Assembly: GCF_024539815.1 (NCBI RefSeq)
Contig: NZ_JAHHIU010000009.1
Coordinates: forward strand, 1-64,000
DNA from: Streptomyces hayashii
GTDB lineage: Bacteria; Actinomycetota; Actinomycetes; Streptomycetales; Streptomycetaceae
Length of the DNA stretch: 64,000 nucleotides
Direction of reading: 5' to 3'
The position numbers were made by a program, and so were the translations under genes. Below the pieces are notes generated by a model. The model worked only from the letters and a program-made list of their open reading frames with translations. It was not told the origin of the DNA and did not search any database. Below, in pieces: positions 34,749-44,432 of this stretch. The first letter of the stretch is position 1. Each line of letters starts with the position of its first letter.

Positions 34749-35339
34749 AGGCCACGGGGCCTGATCGGTAGGCCGGACGCGCCACCTCCGCGACGGCTTC
34801 TCCGCCCCCACCGGCCAGACCCTCAACCGGCGTCATGACAAAGGCGGCCGTCAAGGGAGTACGGCAGGACGAGTACGTGCGTGTATGTGCCCGGCCAGAA
34901 GCGCGCCGCGCACCGCCCGCGTCGCCTCGTACCCGAAGGCTTCACCAGCATCCTGATGCTCGCCCAGGTCGCACGGACGGACCCTGCTCCGTGATCCGGC
35001 GGCCGCCGACGCAACCGGCTGCCGCGTCCCGCTGCCGTGCGCGGCTCAGGCCGCGGTGCCCTCGGCCTCGGCGGAGACAGTCGCCCACTCCCCGTTGTCT
35101 CTTCCGCGGTCCTGCAAGAGGACCACTGGCCTCCGGGCCTGGCATGACTGTGTTCCCCTGTCGAACGGATGACCTGATGGGTGGTGTCACCGGGCTCGGG
35201 AGGTGCTGCCGGAGACGCTGATCAGAGGTCCGGCCACCACCCGGTCCGGCGCAACGCCGGACAGCTTGCGGGCGGAAGGCCTGCTTGACGTGGATGCGCG
35301 CGTACGACACCACCGCCGAGGCCGACACCTTCAACTTCT
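34749..35339. other. 591-bp region with no supported gene
   Basis: Several frames are open by GC content alone, and none has a motif. Upstream parts of the lost Dyp peroxidase may once have occupied the right end. Confidence 0.5.
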
Positions 35340-35759
35340 CTGGAAAGGCGCGATGTTCGACACCTGTGCGGCCGCCGCAAGGACACCGGCGCCCCGCTCG
35401 ACGGCGCCGAGGAGACCGACGTCCCCAACTACACCAAGGATCCGCACGGCGACGCGATCCCCCTCGACGTCCACATCCGCCTCGCCAACCCACGCACCGC
35501 CGCCACCGACGACTCCCGCATCCTGCGCCGCGGCTACAACTACGACCGCGGAATCGACGACGTCGGCAACCTCGACACGGGCCTGGTCTTCTGCTCTTAC
35601 CGGCAGGACGTCAAGCGCCAGTTCGAGGCCACCCAGACCCGTCTGATCGACGATCCCCTCGTCGACTACATCTCACCCACCGGCGGCGGCTGCTTCTTCG
35701 CCCTCCCGGGAGTCCGCGACACCGAGGACTGGTTCGGCGGCGGGATGCTCGCGAGCTGA
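35340..35759 (+). pseudogene. C-terminal fragment of a Dyp-type heme peroxidase
   Basis: From about 35370 the plus strand reads [20 protein letters not shown], then [10 protein letters not shown] (containing the proximal heme His region), [14 protein letters not shown] and [19 protein letters not shown]. It closes with a normal C-terminus to the stop at 35759. That is the last about 125 residues of an EfeB/Dyp-type peroxidase. The N-terminal ferredoxin-like half and the catalytic GxxDG motif are missing, and there is no credible start. It is a remnant, not an active gene. Confidence 0.85.
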
Positions 35760-35885
35760 CAGAGCTTCCTCGATCCCATTTCTTTGCCGTACTGCCCCGG
35801 CTTCGGAAGGTGTCCGCCGCTCCATGCCCCGGCGCGCGGTGGCGTGGTGACGAGAACACCCGGAGCGTGCCCGCACGTTCGCCCC

Positions 35886-37154
35886 TCAGTGGGTGGGGGC
35901 GGAGCGCACGGCCCGGGTGACCCACAGCAGAACGAGCGCGGCGGCCTGGATGCCGGTGACGACGACGATCAGAAGCGGGACGGAGACGTCGTACAGGACC
36001 CCGGCCAAGGCGCCGCCGACCAACGCGGCCGCTCCCATGATCCCGGCGAAGACGCCGTACGCTGTGGCCCGGCGGCCCATGGGTACGAGGTCTGCGACAG
36101 TGGCACGCAACGTGGACTCCTGGACCCCGACGGCGGCGCCCCACACCAGCGCACCCGCCACAGCTACCGCCACCGTGTCGGTGAAGGCCAGGGCGGGAAC
36201 GGCGGCGGACAGCAGCGGCAGGACGACCAGGACCTGGGCGCCGAACCGGTCGTACAGCCAGCCCGTGGCCAGCGCCGCCACCGCGTCTGCCGCCATGGCC
36301 GCCGCATACAGCACCGGCACCGCCGCGGTCGGCACCAGGTGCCGGACGACCAGGTGGTAGGAGAGCACACCGAAGGTGGCGAAACCGGTCAGGGTCGCGG
36401 CAGTGAAGACCGCGTAGGCCCAAAAGGCCCGCGGCAGCTTGCTCTCCCGGGATCCGGCAGGGCCCGGCACCTCAGGCGAGTCCGGCTCCTCAGGCGGCGC
36501 CACTCCGACTGCTGTCTCGTAGCCCACCGGATCGGGAACCCTGGCACGCAGCCAGAGCAGCAGCGCGACAGCGGCCACGCCGGGCAGCGCGAGTACCCCG
36601 AGCGCCGGGGCGTAGTCGCCGCCGGTGAAGGCGAGGACCCCGGCCACCGTGAGCGGGCCGACGAGAGCGCCGACCTGGTCCATCGCCTCGTGCACCGCGA
36701 AACCGCGGCCCCTTCCGGTGGCGGCGGTGGCGTGCGAGAGGAGGGTGTCCTTGGCCGGGGAGCGCACCGCCTTGCCGACCCGTTCCGCGATCACCAGGGT
36801 GCAGGCCACCCACAGCACGCCGGCCAGACCGAGCACCGGGACGCTGGCCGCGGTCAGCACGTATCCGGCGATCGTCCATGCCCAGAAGCGGCGGCTGCGG
36901 TCGGCCAGCGGTCCCGAAGCCAGGCGCAGTCCGAGCGCAGCGGCCTCGCCCGCCCCCGTTACCACGCCGACCACGGCCGCAGAAGCGCCCAGGTGAGCGA
37001 GCAGCGGGCCGGTGACGGAACGAGCGCCCTCGTAGACGAAGTCCATCAGCAGGCTGACGCCCCCGAACACCAACACGAACCGCCATGCCGAGAGCCCCCG
37101 GGCAGGTGGGTCCGCCGGTTCGGGTGTGGCGGACGTGGCGCGGACGGGCTTCAC
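35886..37154 (-). CDS. MFS transporter (12 TM)
   Basis: This 422-residue major facilitator protein has about 12 hydrophobic helices. The first half carries MDFVYEGARSVTGPLLAHLG and the loop GPLADRSRRFWAW; the second half has GWLYDRFGAQ and VQESTLRATVADLVPMGRRA. The sequence suggests drug- or metabolite-efflux type carriers, but the substrate cannot be told. I chose the GTG at 37154, which has a GGGAGGAG ribosome site; an extension to 37445 is Arg-rich and unlike the family. It converges on the Dyp remnant. Confidence 0.88.
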   Translation of the reverse strand: MKPVRATSATPEPADPPARGLSAWRFVLVFGGVSLLMDFVYEGARSVTGPLLAHLGASAAVVGVVTGAGEAAALGLRLASGPLADRSRRFWAWTIAGYVLTAASVPVLGLAGVLWVACTLVIAERVGKAVRSPAKDTLLSHATAATGRGRGFAVHEAMDQVGALVGPLTVAGVLAFTGGDYAPALGVLALPGVAAVALLLWLRARVPDPVGYETAVGVAPPEEPDSPEVPGPAGSRESKLPRAFWAYAVFTAATLTGFATFGVLSYHLVVRHLVPTAAVPVLYAAAMAADAVAALATGWLYDRFGAQVLVVLPLLSAAVPALAFTDTVAVAVAGALVWGAAVGVQESTLRATVADLVPMGRRATAYGVFAGIMGAAALVGGALAGVLYDVSVPLLIVVVTGIQAAALVLLWVTRAVRSAPTH

Positions 37155-37239
37155 GAACTCCTCCCCAAGGGGGTCGCGTGCCCGGCGGGCCGGACATCGC
37201 CTTCTGAACACCGGACACCTCCTGGTGGTGCTCTCCGCT

Positions 37240-37705
37240 TCACCGGACGAATCCAGCAGGCTCATCCTCTCTCGGCACGCTGCAGCGGTCAGGTGCGGAG
37301 GCGGGGCGCAGGGATGCTCTCCCTCGCCTGCCCGACGAGCGTGGCGCCGTTCGCGCTCGGCCGGCCCGCTCGGTGGCCCGGTCGCAGTCGCCCGTCTCCG
37401 AAGGCAGGACCGCGGCTGGGGCGAGGCTGCGACGCTCCTGAGCATGGGCGTAACCCGTCAGACCGACCAGTACGGCCAACAGCATGGCCGATGAGCCCGT
37501 CGTATCGAGGTCGAGACCGCCCTTCGCGACCGGCTTGGTCAGGAAGTCGCCTGCTGTCGCACCGAGCGGGCGGGTCAGCACGAAGGCGATCCAGAACAGG
37601 AGCACGTTCGGCACGACGGGCACCCGTATCAGGGCCACCAGCATCACCCGCGCGTCGCTGCGGGGCGGCAGCGTCCGAGTCGGTGAGGACTTCGGGGTTC
37701 TCCAT
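37240..37705 (-). pseudogene. COG4705-type membrane protein gene with internal deletion
   Basis: The ATG at 37705 has GAGGAG upstream and gives MENPEVLTDSDAAAPQRRA. About 20 codons later the homologous reading jumps, in another frame, to the C-terminal part (LFWIAFVLTRPLGATAGDFL, then GLTGYAHAQERR). The central helices, about 200 residues compared with the intact paralogue at 37863-38702, are gone. The junction lies near 37650. This is a tandem paralogue that has lost its middle. Confidence 0.82.
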
Positions 37706-37862
37706 GGCCGGACACTCCTCCGCGTGGGGGGTGCGCAAGGTCACCCGTCTCCGCGAGGGGGACGGGTGCCCTGCGACACACGGGCCGACCGCGCTGCCCG
37801 GCCGTGGTGTCCGACCTTGTCGGCTATCGCCCGAACGCTTCCTGAACGCGTTTCCCAACCGT

Positions 37863-38702
37863 TCAGGCCACCTGCCGCGTCACTCGCGCGGGGTCCGCGA
37901 CGTCCTTTCGGGTCACCGCCAGGTACACGACCAGGCCGAGGATGACGGCCAGGAAGAGCCCGCTCGTGACGACGGTGCCGAACCCGAGGCCGCCGTCGCC
38001 GGTCGGCTGGGACAGGTAGTCGCCGATCGAGGCGCCGAGCGGGCGAGTGAGGATGTAGGCGATCCAGAAGCTCCACACCGCGTCCAGGCCCAGCGCGAAG
38101 TGTGCGATCGTCACGGCGGCGATGGCCAGGGCGAACAGGACCGCCGCGAGCCAGTAGCCCAGGTCCATGCGCTCGGAGACCAGGTCGCCGCCCGCCGTTC
38201 CGAGGGCGAAGGTGAACAGCACGGCCAGCCAGTAGTACGCCTCGCGGCTGGTGGTGTCGATGCTGTGGATGGAGAGGGTGCGCTCGCGCCGGTACCAGAC
38301 GACGAACACGACGGCGAGGAGGACCGCGAACACGGTGGTGGTCGTCTCCAGCGGCACACCCATGTTGTCGGTGAGGTTGTCGCTGATCAGGGTGCCGACG
38401 ACGCTGATGAGGGCGACGGCGAGCCAGTACACGCCCGCACGGTAGGCGGTGGTGCGGAACTGGACGACGAGGACGACCGCGAGCAGCGCGCTCATGAGCA
38501 CGGACACGCCCGTCAGGCCCAGGCCGGCCTTCTCGTTGAGCAGGTCGGCCGCGGTCTCGCCGACCGTCGTGCACAGTACCTTGATGATCCAGAAGTAGGC
38601 GGTGACCTCGGGGACCTTGTTCCAGCGCAGACGATGGGAGGGACGACCGGAGGCACTCGCGCCCGGTTCGGCCTCGGGAGTCTCGGAGAGTTCGTAGGTC
38701 AT
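37863..38702 (-). CDS. COG4705-type uncharacterised membrane-anchored protein
   Basis: The protein has 279 residues with about 8 membrane helices, in family repeats such as YFWIIKVLCTTVGETAADLL, YWLAVLFTFALGTAGGDLV and FWIAYILTRPLGASIGDYLS. Each repeat pairs a charged W/R with GD or GE. COG4705 proteins have no proven role. The conserved acidic residues inside membrane helices suggest ion or metal transport, which is speculative. A truncated paralogue follows it. It is divergent from the BASS-type transporter at 38794. Confidence 0.85.
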   Translation of the reverse strand: MTYELSETPEAEPGASASGRPSHRLRWNKVPEVTAYFWIIKVLCTTVGETAADLLNEKAGLGLTGVSVLMSALLAVVLVVQFRTTAYRAGVYWLAVALISVVGTLISDNLTDNMGVPLETTTTVFAVLLAVVFVVWYRRERTLSIHSIDTTSREAYYWLAVLFTFALGTAGGDLVSERMDLGYWLAAVLFALAIAAVTIAHFALGLDAVWSFWIAYILTRPLGASIGDYLSQPTGDGGLGFGTVVTSGLFLAVILGLVVYLAVTRKDVADPARVTRQVA

Positions 38703-38793
38703 GGGCAGGACGTTGCCAGCGGTTACCTGAACGCATCCTGACTGCCGCGCGGCTTTCCCCGCCCGCTGAGTCCGGCCTGATCACGATAGGACC

Positions 38794-39831
38794 ATGCACA
38801 CTCGCGCCGCGTCCTGGCTGCGGCACCGGCTCGGCCGCGCCGTCATCCTCGCCTACGCCTTCGCCCTGATGCTGCCCGCACCCGGCGCGTGGCTGCGTCA
38901 TCCCCAGGCCTTGCCGCGGACGCACCTGACACTGCACACCGCACCACTCCTGCTGTCCCTGGTCCTGTTCTCGGCCGGGCTCCAGGTACCCGTCCGCGCG
39001 CTGGGCCGCCTGCTGCGGCGGCCGAAGGCGCTGCTCGCCGGGCTCGTACTGCACCTCGCGATCCCACTGACGGTGCTGCCGCTCGTCGCGTTCCTGCTGC
39101 GGCGCACCCCCGACACCGACGGCGGCAGCGGACTGCTCACCGCGATGATCCTCGTCGTGGCGATGCCCGTCGCCGCCGGAGCCACGGTGTGGACCGACAA
39201 GGGCGACGGCGACCAGCCGACGATGGTGGGCCTCGTCCTGGCCTCCACCCTGCTCAGCCCGCTCACCACCCCGTTGCTGCTGGCAACGCTGTCGCCGCTG
39301 CTCAGCGGCGGCTACGTACACACCCTCGCCGCCACCGGCCGACTGGTCCAGGGCGGATTCGCCCTCACCGCCGTGGTCCTACCCTGTGCAGCGGGCCTGC
39401 TGAGCACGCTCGTCCTGCCCGCGCGCTGGCTGGGCCGTCTCGTGACGGCGGTGGCACCGGCGGCCATGGCCGGTTCGCTGGTCCTGACCTACGTCAACGC
39501 CAGCGGTGCCCTCGGCTCCGTCCTCACCCGGCCCCGCCCGCTGCTGTTCGCCGCCGCCCTGGCCGTGGCCGCCCTGGTCTGCCTGCTCTCCTTCGTCCTC
39601 GGCCGGGTCGCCGCCCGCATCCTGCGGCTGGAGGCGGGCACCGCCTCATCGCTGACGCTCGCCTGCGGCATGAACAACAGCAGCGCGAGCGCGGTGCTGA
39701 TCACCGCGTCCCTGCCCGACAAACCTCATCTGCTGCTGCCTGTTCTCGCCTACGGGCTGCTGCAGAAGACCGCCGCGAGCCGGATCGTCACCCGCCTGCG
39801 ACCGGCTCCCGCTCCCACGCCAGTCGCCTGA
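38794..39831 (+). CDS. BASS-family (bile acid:sodium symporter-like) transporter
   Basis: This 345-residue membrane protein has about 9-10 helices. The N-terminal half has SAGLQVPVRALGRLLRRPKALLAG and VAMPVAAGATVWTDKGDGD. The second half has LACGMNNSSASAVLITASL, the typical BASS/ArsB-like second motif where the unwound helix binds Na+. The substrate is unknown; BASS members carry organic anions such as pyruvate or sulfonates. Its neighbours give no clear hint. A fragment of a sensor kinase lies immediately downstream on the other strand. Confidence 0.82.
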   Translation: MHTRAASWLRHRLGRAVILAYAFALMLPAPGAWLRHPQALPRTHLTLHTAPLLLSLVLFSAGLQVPVRALGRLLRRPKALLAGLVLHLAIPLTVLPLVAFLLRRTPDTDGGSGLLTAMILVVAMPVAAGATVWTDKGDGDQPTMVGLVLASTLLSPLTTPLLLATLSPLLSGGYVHTLAATGRLVQGGFALTAVVLPCAAGLLSTLVLPARWLGRLVTAVAPAAMAGSLVLTYVNASGALGSVLTRPRPLLFAAALAVAALVCLLSFVLGRVAARILRLEAGTASSLTLACGMNNSSASAVLITASLPDKPHLLLPVLAYGLLQKTAASRIVTRLRPAPAPTPVA

Positions 39832-39839
39832 ACGGTTTT

Positions 39840-40020
39840 CGGCAACCGTCCTCGGAGTCGGCTTCCTCCTCGCGTACAGGGACGAGCAGGGTGAAGGCGG
39901 CCGGACGGCGGCCGGTCAGGGAGAGTCTGCCGCCGAAGGAGACGGCCAGGTCGCGGGCGAGGGACAGCCCGATGCCGGAGCCCGGTTCCGCGCCGGTGTG
40001 GCCGACGCCGCACCCGGTAC
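39840..40020 (-). pseudogene. C-terminal fragment of a sensor histidine kinase
   Basis: The minus strand reads HTGAEPGSGIGLSLARDLAV, then FGGRLSLTGRRPAAFTLLVPV. This is the G2 box and last strand of a HATPase domain. No H-box or N1 motif precedes it before the response-regulator stop. It is the stub of a kinase gene next to the unrelated CitB-type regulator. Confidence 0.78.
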
Positions 40021-40050
40021 ACCCGTGGGTGCGGCATCCGAGGCGGATCC

Positions 40051-40740
40051 TCAGTGCACGATCCGGTAGCGGTGTTCGGGCCGGCCGGTGGCTCCGTAGC
40101 GGAGTTCGAGCCGGACCATGCCCTCCCGTACGAGGTAGGAGAGGTACCGCTGGGCCGTGGCGCGGGAGACGCCGGTGAGTTCGGCGGCCTGGGCCGCGGA
40201 CAGGGCGTCGTGGGCGTCGCGCAGTACCTGGTGCAGGAGGGCGAGGGTCGGCGCGGAGTGGCCCTTGGCCGGGACCCGGGGGACGGCCGGTGGCCGGGCG
40301 GCGCTGAAGAGGGCGTCCACGTCGGCCTGGTCGGTGCGGGGGGCCAGTCCGAGGGCGTCCACGCGGTGCTGGAGTTCGCGGTAGGCGGTCAGCCGCTCGG
40401 CCAGATCGGCGGCGCCGAACGGCTTGACCAGGTATCCCACGGCACCGAGCTTCATGGCGGTCCGTACCGAGGTGATGTCCCGGTCGGCGGTGATCATGAT
40501 CGCGTCGGGGCGGGCGCCGCCCTCGTCGGCGCTGAGCTGTCGCAGCACGTCGAGCCCACTGCCGTCCGGCAGGAAGACGTCGAGCAGCAGCAGGTCGGGA
40601 TGGAGGGTGCGCACCGCGTCCAGCGTCTCGGCCACGGTCGCCGCCCGGCCGACCACCTCGAAGCCCTCGACGCGGGAGACGTAATCGCAGTGGATGTGGC
40701 TGATGTGGAAGTCGTCGTCCACCACCAGGATCCGGATCAT
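40051..40740 (-). CDS. CitB/DcuR-type response regulator
   Basis: The 229-residue protein has a receiver domain (1-120) with acidic pair DDD near residue 8, phospho-acceptor Asp in LLLLDVFLPDGSG (about 54), Thr in ITADRD and Lys in VKPFGA. It is followed by a C-terminal HTH (SAAQAAELTGVSRATAQRYLSYLVREG) and the tail GRPEHRYRIVH typical of the CitB/DpiA class. Its ATG overlaps the kinase stop by 4 bp. It should activate transport genes when the membrane kinase senses its ligand, often citrate or C4-dicarboxylates in this class. The divergent importer at 42639 is a possible target. Confidence 0.93.
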   Translation of the reverse strand: MIRILVVDDDFHISHIHCDYVSRVEGFEVVGRAATVAETLDAVRTLHPDLLLLDVFLPDGSGLDVLRQLSADEGGARPDAIMITADRDITSVRTAMKLGAVGYLVKPFGAADLAERLTAYRELQHRVDALGLAPRTDQADVDALFSAARPPAVPRVPAKGHSAPTLALLHQVLRDAHDALSAAQAAELTGVSRATAQRYLSYLVREGMVRLELRYGATGRPEHRYRIVH

Positions 40741-42404
40741 CCGCGGTCACCTCCTGACGGCGAGGCCGTCGTGAACTGTTCGTCTGCCGGGAGGGCGGTG
40801 GCGTCCGGCACCGGCAGCACGACGGTGAAGACCGCGCCCGGACCCTCGCTGGCCGTGATGGTGCCGCCGTGCCGCTGGGCCAGCCGGTGGACGAGGGCCA
40901 GACCGAGTCCGCGCCGAGCGGTGCCGCGGTCCGGCCGGGTCGACCAGCCGTCCTCGAAGATCGTTTCGGCGGCGCCAGGGGGGATCCCCGGGCCACTGTC
41001 CGAGACCCGGACGAACACCTGGTCGACGGCCTCGATCAGGGAAAGCCACACCTCGCGGCTCCCCGCCGGGGGTGGTCCGCCGGCCGCCGCGTCGATGGCG
41101 TTGTCCAGTAGGTTGCCGACGATGGTCAGCAGCCGCCGCAGGTGCGGCGGGTCCTCGCCGAGCGCGGAGTCGTCGCTGAGCCTCACCTGTACCCCGCGTT
41201 CCGCGGCCACCGTGGTCTTGGCGACGATCAGCCCCACGAGCAGCGCGTTGCCGATCCGTTCGCGTACGGACTCGGTCAGCGCCTGATCGGCGCCGGCCGA
41301 TTCGACGGCGTACTCGAAGGCGGCATCGTGGTCTCCGATGTCCAGCAGCCCGGCAACGGTGTGCATGCGGTTGGTGAACTCGTGCTGCTGGGCGCGCAGG
41401 GCGTCGGTCAGTCCGCGCACCGAGTCCAGTTCACGCAGCAGCCCGATCAGCTCGGTGCGGTCGCGGACGGTGACCACCGCGCCCAGCTCTCGGCCGTGCA
41501 GTGTCACCGGCATCCGGTTGACCACCAGGCAGTGGTCGTCGGTCAGCACGCTGAGGTCGGTGCCGGTCAGGGTGCCGTCCAGGGCGCGGCGCAGCCTCCC
41601 GTCGGGCAACACCTCCGCGAGCCTGCTGCCGAGCGCCGTGCTGAGGCCGAGCAGGGTGCGGGCCTCGTCGTTGACCACGGTGATCCTGCCGTCGGGATCG
41701 AAGGCGATCACGCCCTCCCGGATGCCGTGGAGCATGGCCTCGCGGTCCTGCAGCAGCCCGGCGATCTCCTCCAGCTCCAGCCCGAAAGTCGACCGCTTCA
41801 GCCGCCGGGCCAGCAGGAATGCGGCCGCCGAGCCGAGGGCGACGGCGATCGCCGCATAAAGGCCGAAGGTGGGCAGTTCCCGCCACAGCTCGCCGAGCAC
41901 ATCGTGTTCCGGGATACCGGCCGACACCTCGCCGACCAGCGTGCCCATGGGCCCGTACAGAGGAGCCTTGCCGTTGGCGGACCGCCCGGTCGCGCCCTGG
42001 TCGGATCCCACGTGGGAACGGCCGTCCAGCACCGCGATCGGATCGCCCACCGGCTCACCGATCAGCGCCGGGTCGGGGTGCGAGTGACGGATTCCGTGCA
42101 GGTCGATCACGACCACGTATGACGCTCCGGACGCCTTGCGGATCCGTTCGGCGACAACCTGCACGATGTCGTCGCCGCCTCCGTTCGCCACGGCCTGCCG
42201 GATCTGCGGCTCGGCGGCGGTGGTCTGCGCGATGTCCAGCGCCCGCTGCTCGTAAGCGCGGTCGATCTCTCCCCGCTGGGCGAACGCGAACAGTACGAAG
42301 CCGATGGCTCCGGTCAGAGTCAGGATGACCAGCTGGCTGGCCAGGATCCGCGCGGAGAGCCTCCCCTTCCCGCCGCGACCGATCCGGATACGGATGGGCA
42401 TCAC
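40737..42404 (-). CDS. CitA/DcuS-type sensor histidine kinase
   Basis: This 555-residue membrane kinase has TM1 near 20-40 and an extracellular sCache/PAS-like sensor at about 45-175 (AYEQRALDIAQTTAAEPQIR, then SYVVVIDLHGIRHSHPDP). TM2 is near 182-200, followed by a cytoplasmic PAS (FDPDGRITVVNDEARTLLG) and an SpoOB-type H-box (RAQQHEFTNRMHTVAGLL). The HATPase shows NLLDNAIDA (N box), DSGPGIPPG (G1) and GLGLALVHRLAQRHGG (G2). The DcuS/CitA architecture senses small carboxylates. It is paired with the regulator downstream and diverges from the ABC importer. Confidence 0.94.
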   Translation of the reverse strand: MMPIRIRIGRGGKGRLSARILASQLVILTLTGAIGFVLFAFAQRGEIDRAYEQRALDIAQTTAAEPQIRQAVANGGGDDIVQVVAERIRKASGASYVVVIDLHGIRHSHPDPALIGEPVGDPIAVLDGRSHVGSDQGATGRSANGKAPLYGPMGTLVGEVSAGIPEHDVLGELWRELPTFGLYAAIAVALGSAAAFLLARRLKRSTFGLELEEIAGLLQDREAMLHGIREGVIAFDPDGRITVVNDEARTLLGLSTALGSRLAEVLPDGRLRRALDGTLTGTDLSVLTDDHCLVVNRMPVTLHGRELGAVVTVRDRTELIGLLRELDSVRGLTDALRAQQHEFTNRMHTVAGLLDIGDHDAAFEYAVESAGADQALTESVRERIGNALLVGLIVAKTTVAAERGVQVRLSDDSALGEDPPHLRRLLTIVGNLLDNAIDAAAGGPPPAGSREVWLSLIEAVDQVFVRVSDSGPGIPPGAAETIFEDGWSTRPDRGTARRGLGLALVHRLAQRHGGTITASEGPGAVFTVVLPVPDATALPADEQFTTASPSGGDRG

Positions 42405-42638
42405 AGGTGCCTACGCCCTTGTCGTGCTGCCGGGAACGGCCCCTGCGCCGCACCCGTGGTGGCGTGATTGTGTCCCACCGAGGACATTCTGCCCACCCCC
42501 CAGCGTACTGAGCAGAACGCGCAGAACCCCTGTTAACACGACTATCGCGAGATACGTAGGAAACCGCGACGCAATACGGCGGGGCCTTTAGCGTCTGCCT
42601 TCCTCGACCTCCGAGGTGAGGAAAGGAGACAGTCTCAG
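42405..42638. promoter_or_regulatory. Divergent control region between kinase and ABC importer
   Basis: This 234-bp gap lies between two divergent operons and presumably holds both promoters. AAAGGAGA at 42619-42626 is the ribosome site of the ATPase. An AT-rich patch near 42525-42560 is the most promoter-like part. No palindrome stands out. Confidence 0.45.
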
Positions 42639-43499
42639 ATGGCTTCGCGAAATGATGTCGCGGTGAGCCCGGACGCCGGAAAAGCCGGCCGGGACAGCGC
42701 CCGAGTCGAGATTGCAGGACTCACCAAACGATTTCTGACTCCTGCGGGTGAGGTGTTCACGGCGCTGGAGGATGTCTCGTTCACCGTGGAGCCGGGCCAG
42801 TTCTGCGCGGTGGTGGGCCCGACGGGCTGCGGCAAGTCGACGACGCTGAGCATGGTGTCCGGGCTCGACCGGCCCAGCGAGGGCTCGGTCAAGGTCGGCG
42901 GCCGTGAAGTGGACGGCGTCACGGACGGCGTCAGCTTCATGTTCCAGACCGACGCACTGCTGCCCTGGAAGACCGTCCTCGGCAACGTCCTGATGGGCCC
43001 GGTCTTCCGCGGCGTCCCCAAGCAACAGGCACAGGCGTCGGCACGCGACTGGCTGCGCCGGGTGGGTCTGACGGGGTTCGAGGACCGATACCCGCACCAG
43101 CTCTCCGGTGGTATGCGCAAGCGCGTGGCGATGGCCGCGGCGCTGATCAACGAGCCCAAGATCCTGATCATGGACGAACCGTTCGGCGCCCTGGACGTGC
43201 AGACCAAGGCAATCATGTCGACCGAACTGCTCGGCCTGTGGGAGCAGATCCGTCCGTCGGTCATCTTCATCACGCACGACCTCGACGAGGCCGTGGCACT
43301 GGCCGACCGGGTCGTCGTCATGACCTCAAGCCCTGGGTCGGTCAAGGCGGTCTTCGACATCGATCTGCCGCGCCCGCGCGGCGCGGTCCAGGAGATCCGC
43401 TTCCAGCCCCGCTTCATCGAACTTCAGCACCGGATCTGGGCAACGCTGCGCGAGGAGGTGGAGCGCGCCTACGCCCGCACCGCAGGAGGTACGGCATGA
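42639..43499 (+). CDS. ABC transporter ATPase (SsuB/TauB/NrtD type)
   Basis: The 286-residue ATPase has Walker A GPTGCGKSTT (about 65-74), the Q-loop region MFQTDALLPWKTVLGN, signature LSGGMRKRVAMA, Walker B ILIMDEPFGALD and switch His in FITHDLDEA. The LPWKTV Q-loop and GMRKR signature are those of the nitrate/sulfonate/taurine/thiamine-precursor importers. It is the first gene of a three-gene operon, overlapping the permease gene by ATGA. Confidence 0.95.
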   Translation: MASRNDVAVSPDAGKAGRDSARVEIAGLTKRFLTPAGEVFTALEDVSFTVEPGQFCAVVGPTGCGKSTTLSMVSGLDRPSEGSVKVGGREVDGVTDGVSFMFQTDALLPWKTVLGNVLMGPVFRGVPKQQAQASARDWLRRVGLTGFEDRYPHQLSGGMRKRVAMAAALINEPKILIMDEPFGALDVQTKAIMSTELLGLWEQIRPSVIFITHDLDEAVALADRVVVMTSSPGSVKAVFDIDLPRPRGAVQEIRFQPRFIELQHRIWATLREEVERAYARTAGGTA

Positions 43500-44374
43500 G
43501 CACGACGTCCGCAGTTTCCGCCATGCTGGTCAAGGGCGGCGCATCGTCCTCGGCCGCTGTCACCGCGAAGCGGGCCGCCCGGCGGCGCACCGCGCTGGTG
43601 TGGGCGGCCCGGGTCGGCCTCGCGGCCGTCGTCATCGGCGGCTGGCAGGCGTTCACCACCTGGGGCATCGTCGACCCGTTCTTCTTCGGGCAGCCGTCCG
43701 GCATCGCCAGGCGGCTGGTCGACCTCTTCCAGAACGGCACCGAGTTCGGGTCCTTCTACGCCAACATCTGGACCACGATCCAGGAGGCGCTCGCGGGTTT
43801 CGCCCTCGGGGCGGTCACCGGCGTGGTCTTCGGCGTCACGCTCGGCCAGAGCCGCTTCCTCGCCGACGTGCTCGGACCGTACATCAAGATGGTCAACGCG
43901 ATTCCGCGGATCGTTCTCGGCTCGATCTTCATCGTCGCATTCGGCATCGGCGTGCTGCCGAAGGTCCTGCTCGCCGCGGTGCTGGTGTTCTTCATCGTCT
44001 TCTTCAACGCCTTCCAGGGCGTGCGCGAGGTCGACCGCAACATCCTCGCCAACGCGAAGGTGCTCGGCGCCTCGCAGATGCAGATCACCCGGCATGTCAT
44101 CGTGCCGTCCGCGCTCACCTGGATCATCGCCAGCCTGCACAGCGCCTTCGGCTTCGCCATCGTCGGCGCGCTGGTCGGCGAGGTGCTCGGCGCGCAGAGC
44201 GGCCTCGGCCTGGTCATCAAGACCGCGCAGAACAACTTCGACCCCAACGGCGTGTTCGCCACGATGCTCGTCATCTCGGTCATCGTGCTCGGCGCCGAGT
44301 GGCTCATCGGCAAGCTCGAACACCGGCTGCTGTCCTGGCGCCCACCGGCGCCGTCCGAGGCCAACTCCCTCTGA
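43496..44374 (+). CDS. ABC transporter permease (SsuC/TauC type)
   Basis: This 292-residue membrane protein has about six helices. WQAFTTWGIVDPFFFGQPSGI marks the N-terminal family pattern, and ANAKVLGASQMQITRHVIVPSA is the EAA loop that contacts the ATPase. The ATG at 43496 overlaps the ATPase stop by 4 bp. It forms the channel of the importer whose binding protein is encoded next. Confidence 0.94.
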   Translation: MSTTSAVSAMLVKGGASSSAAVTAKRAARRRTALVWAARVGLAAVVIGGWQAFTTWGIVDPFFFGQPSGIARRLVDLFQNGTEFGSFYANIWTTIQEALAGFALGAVTGVVFGVTLGQSRFLADVLGPYIKMVNAIPRIVLGSIFIVAFGIGVLPKVLLAAVLVFFIVFFNAFQGVREVDRNILANAKVLGASQMQITRHVIVPSALTWIIASLHSAFGFAIVGALVGEVLGAQSGLGLVIKTAQNNFDPNGVFATMLVISVIVLGAEWLIGKLEHRLLSWRPPAPSEANSL

Positions 44375-44432
44375 TCCAACGGCACTTCCGCCTACTTCAT
44401 CGCAGACTTTCAGCAAAGGAATGTGGTCAGCC

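Noticed and set aside
35784..38741. A very long plus-strand open frame
   Set aside because: It lies antisense to the MFS and COG4705 genes, has Arg/Gly/His-rich low-complexity translation and no motif; a GC-driven shadow.
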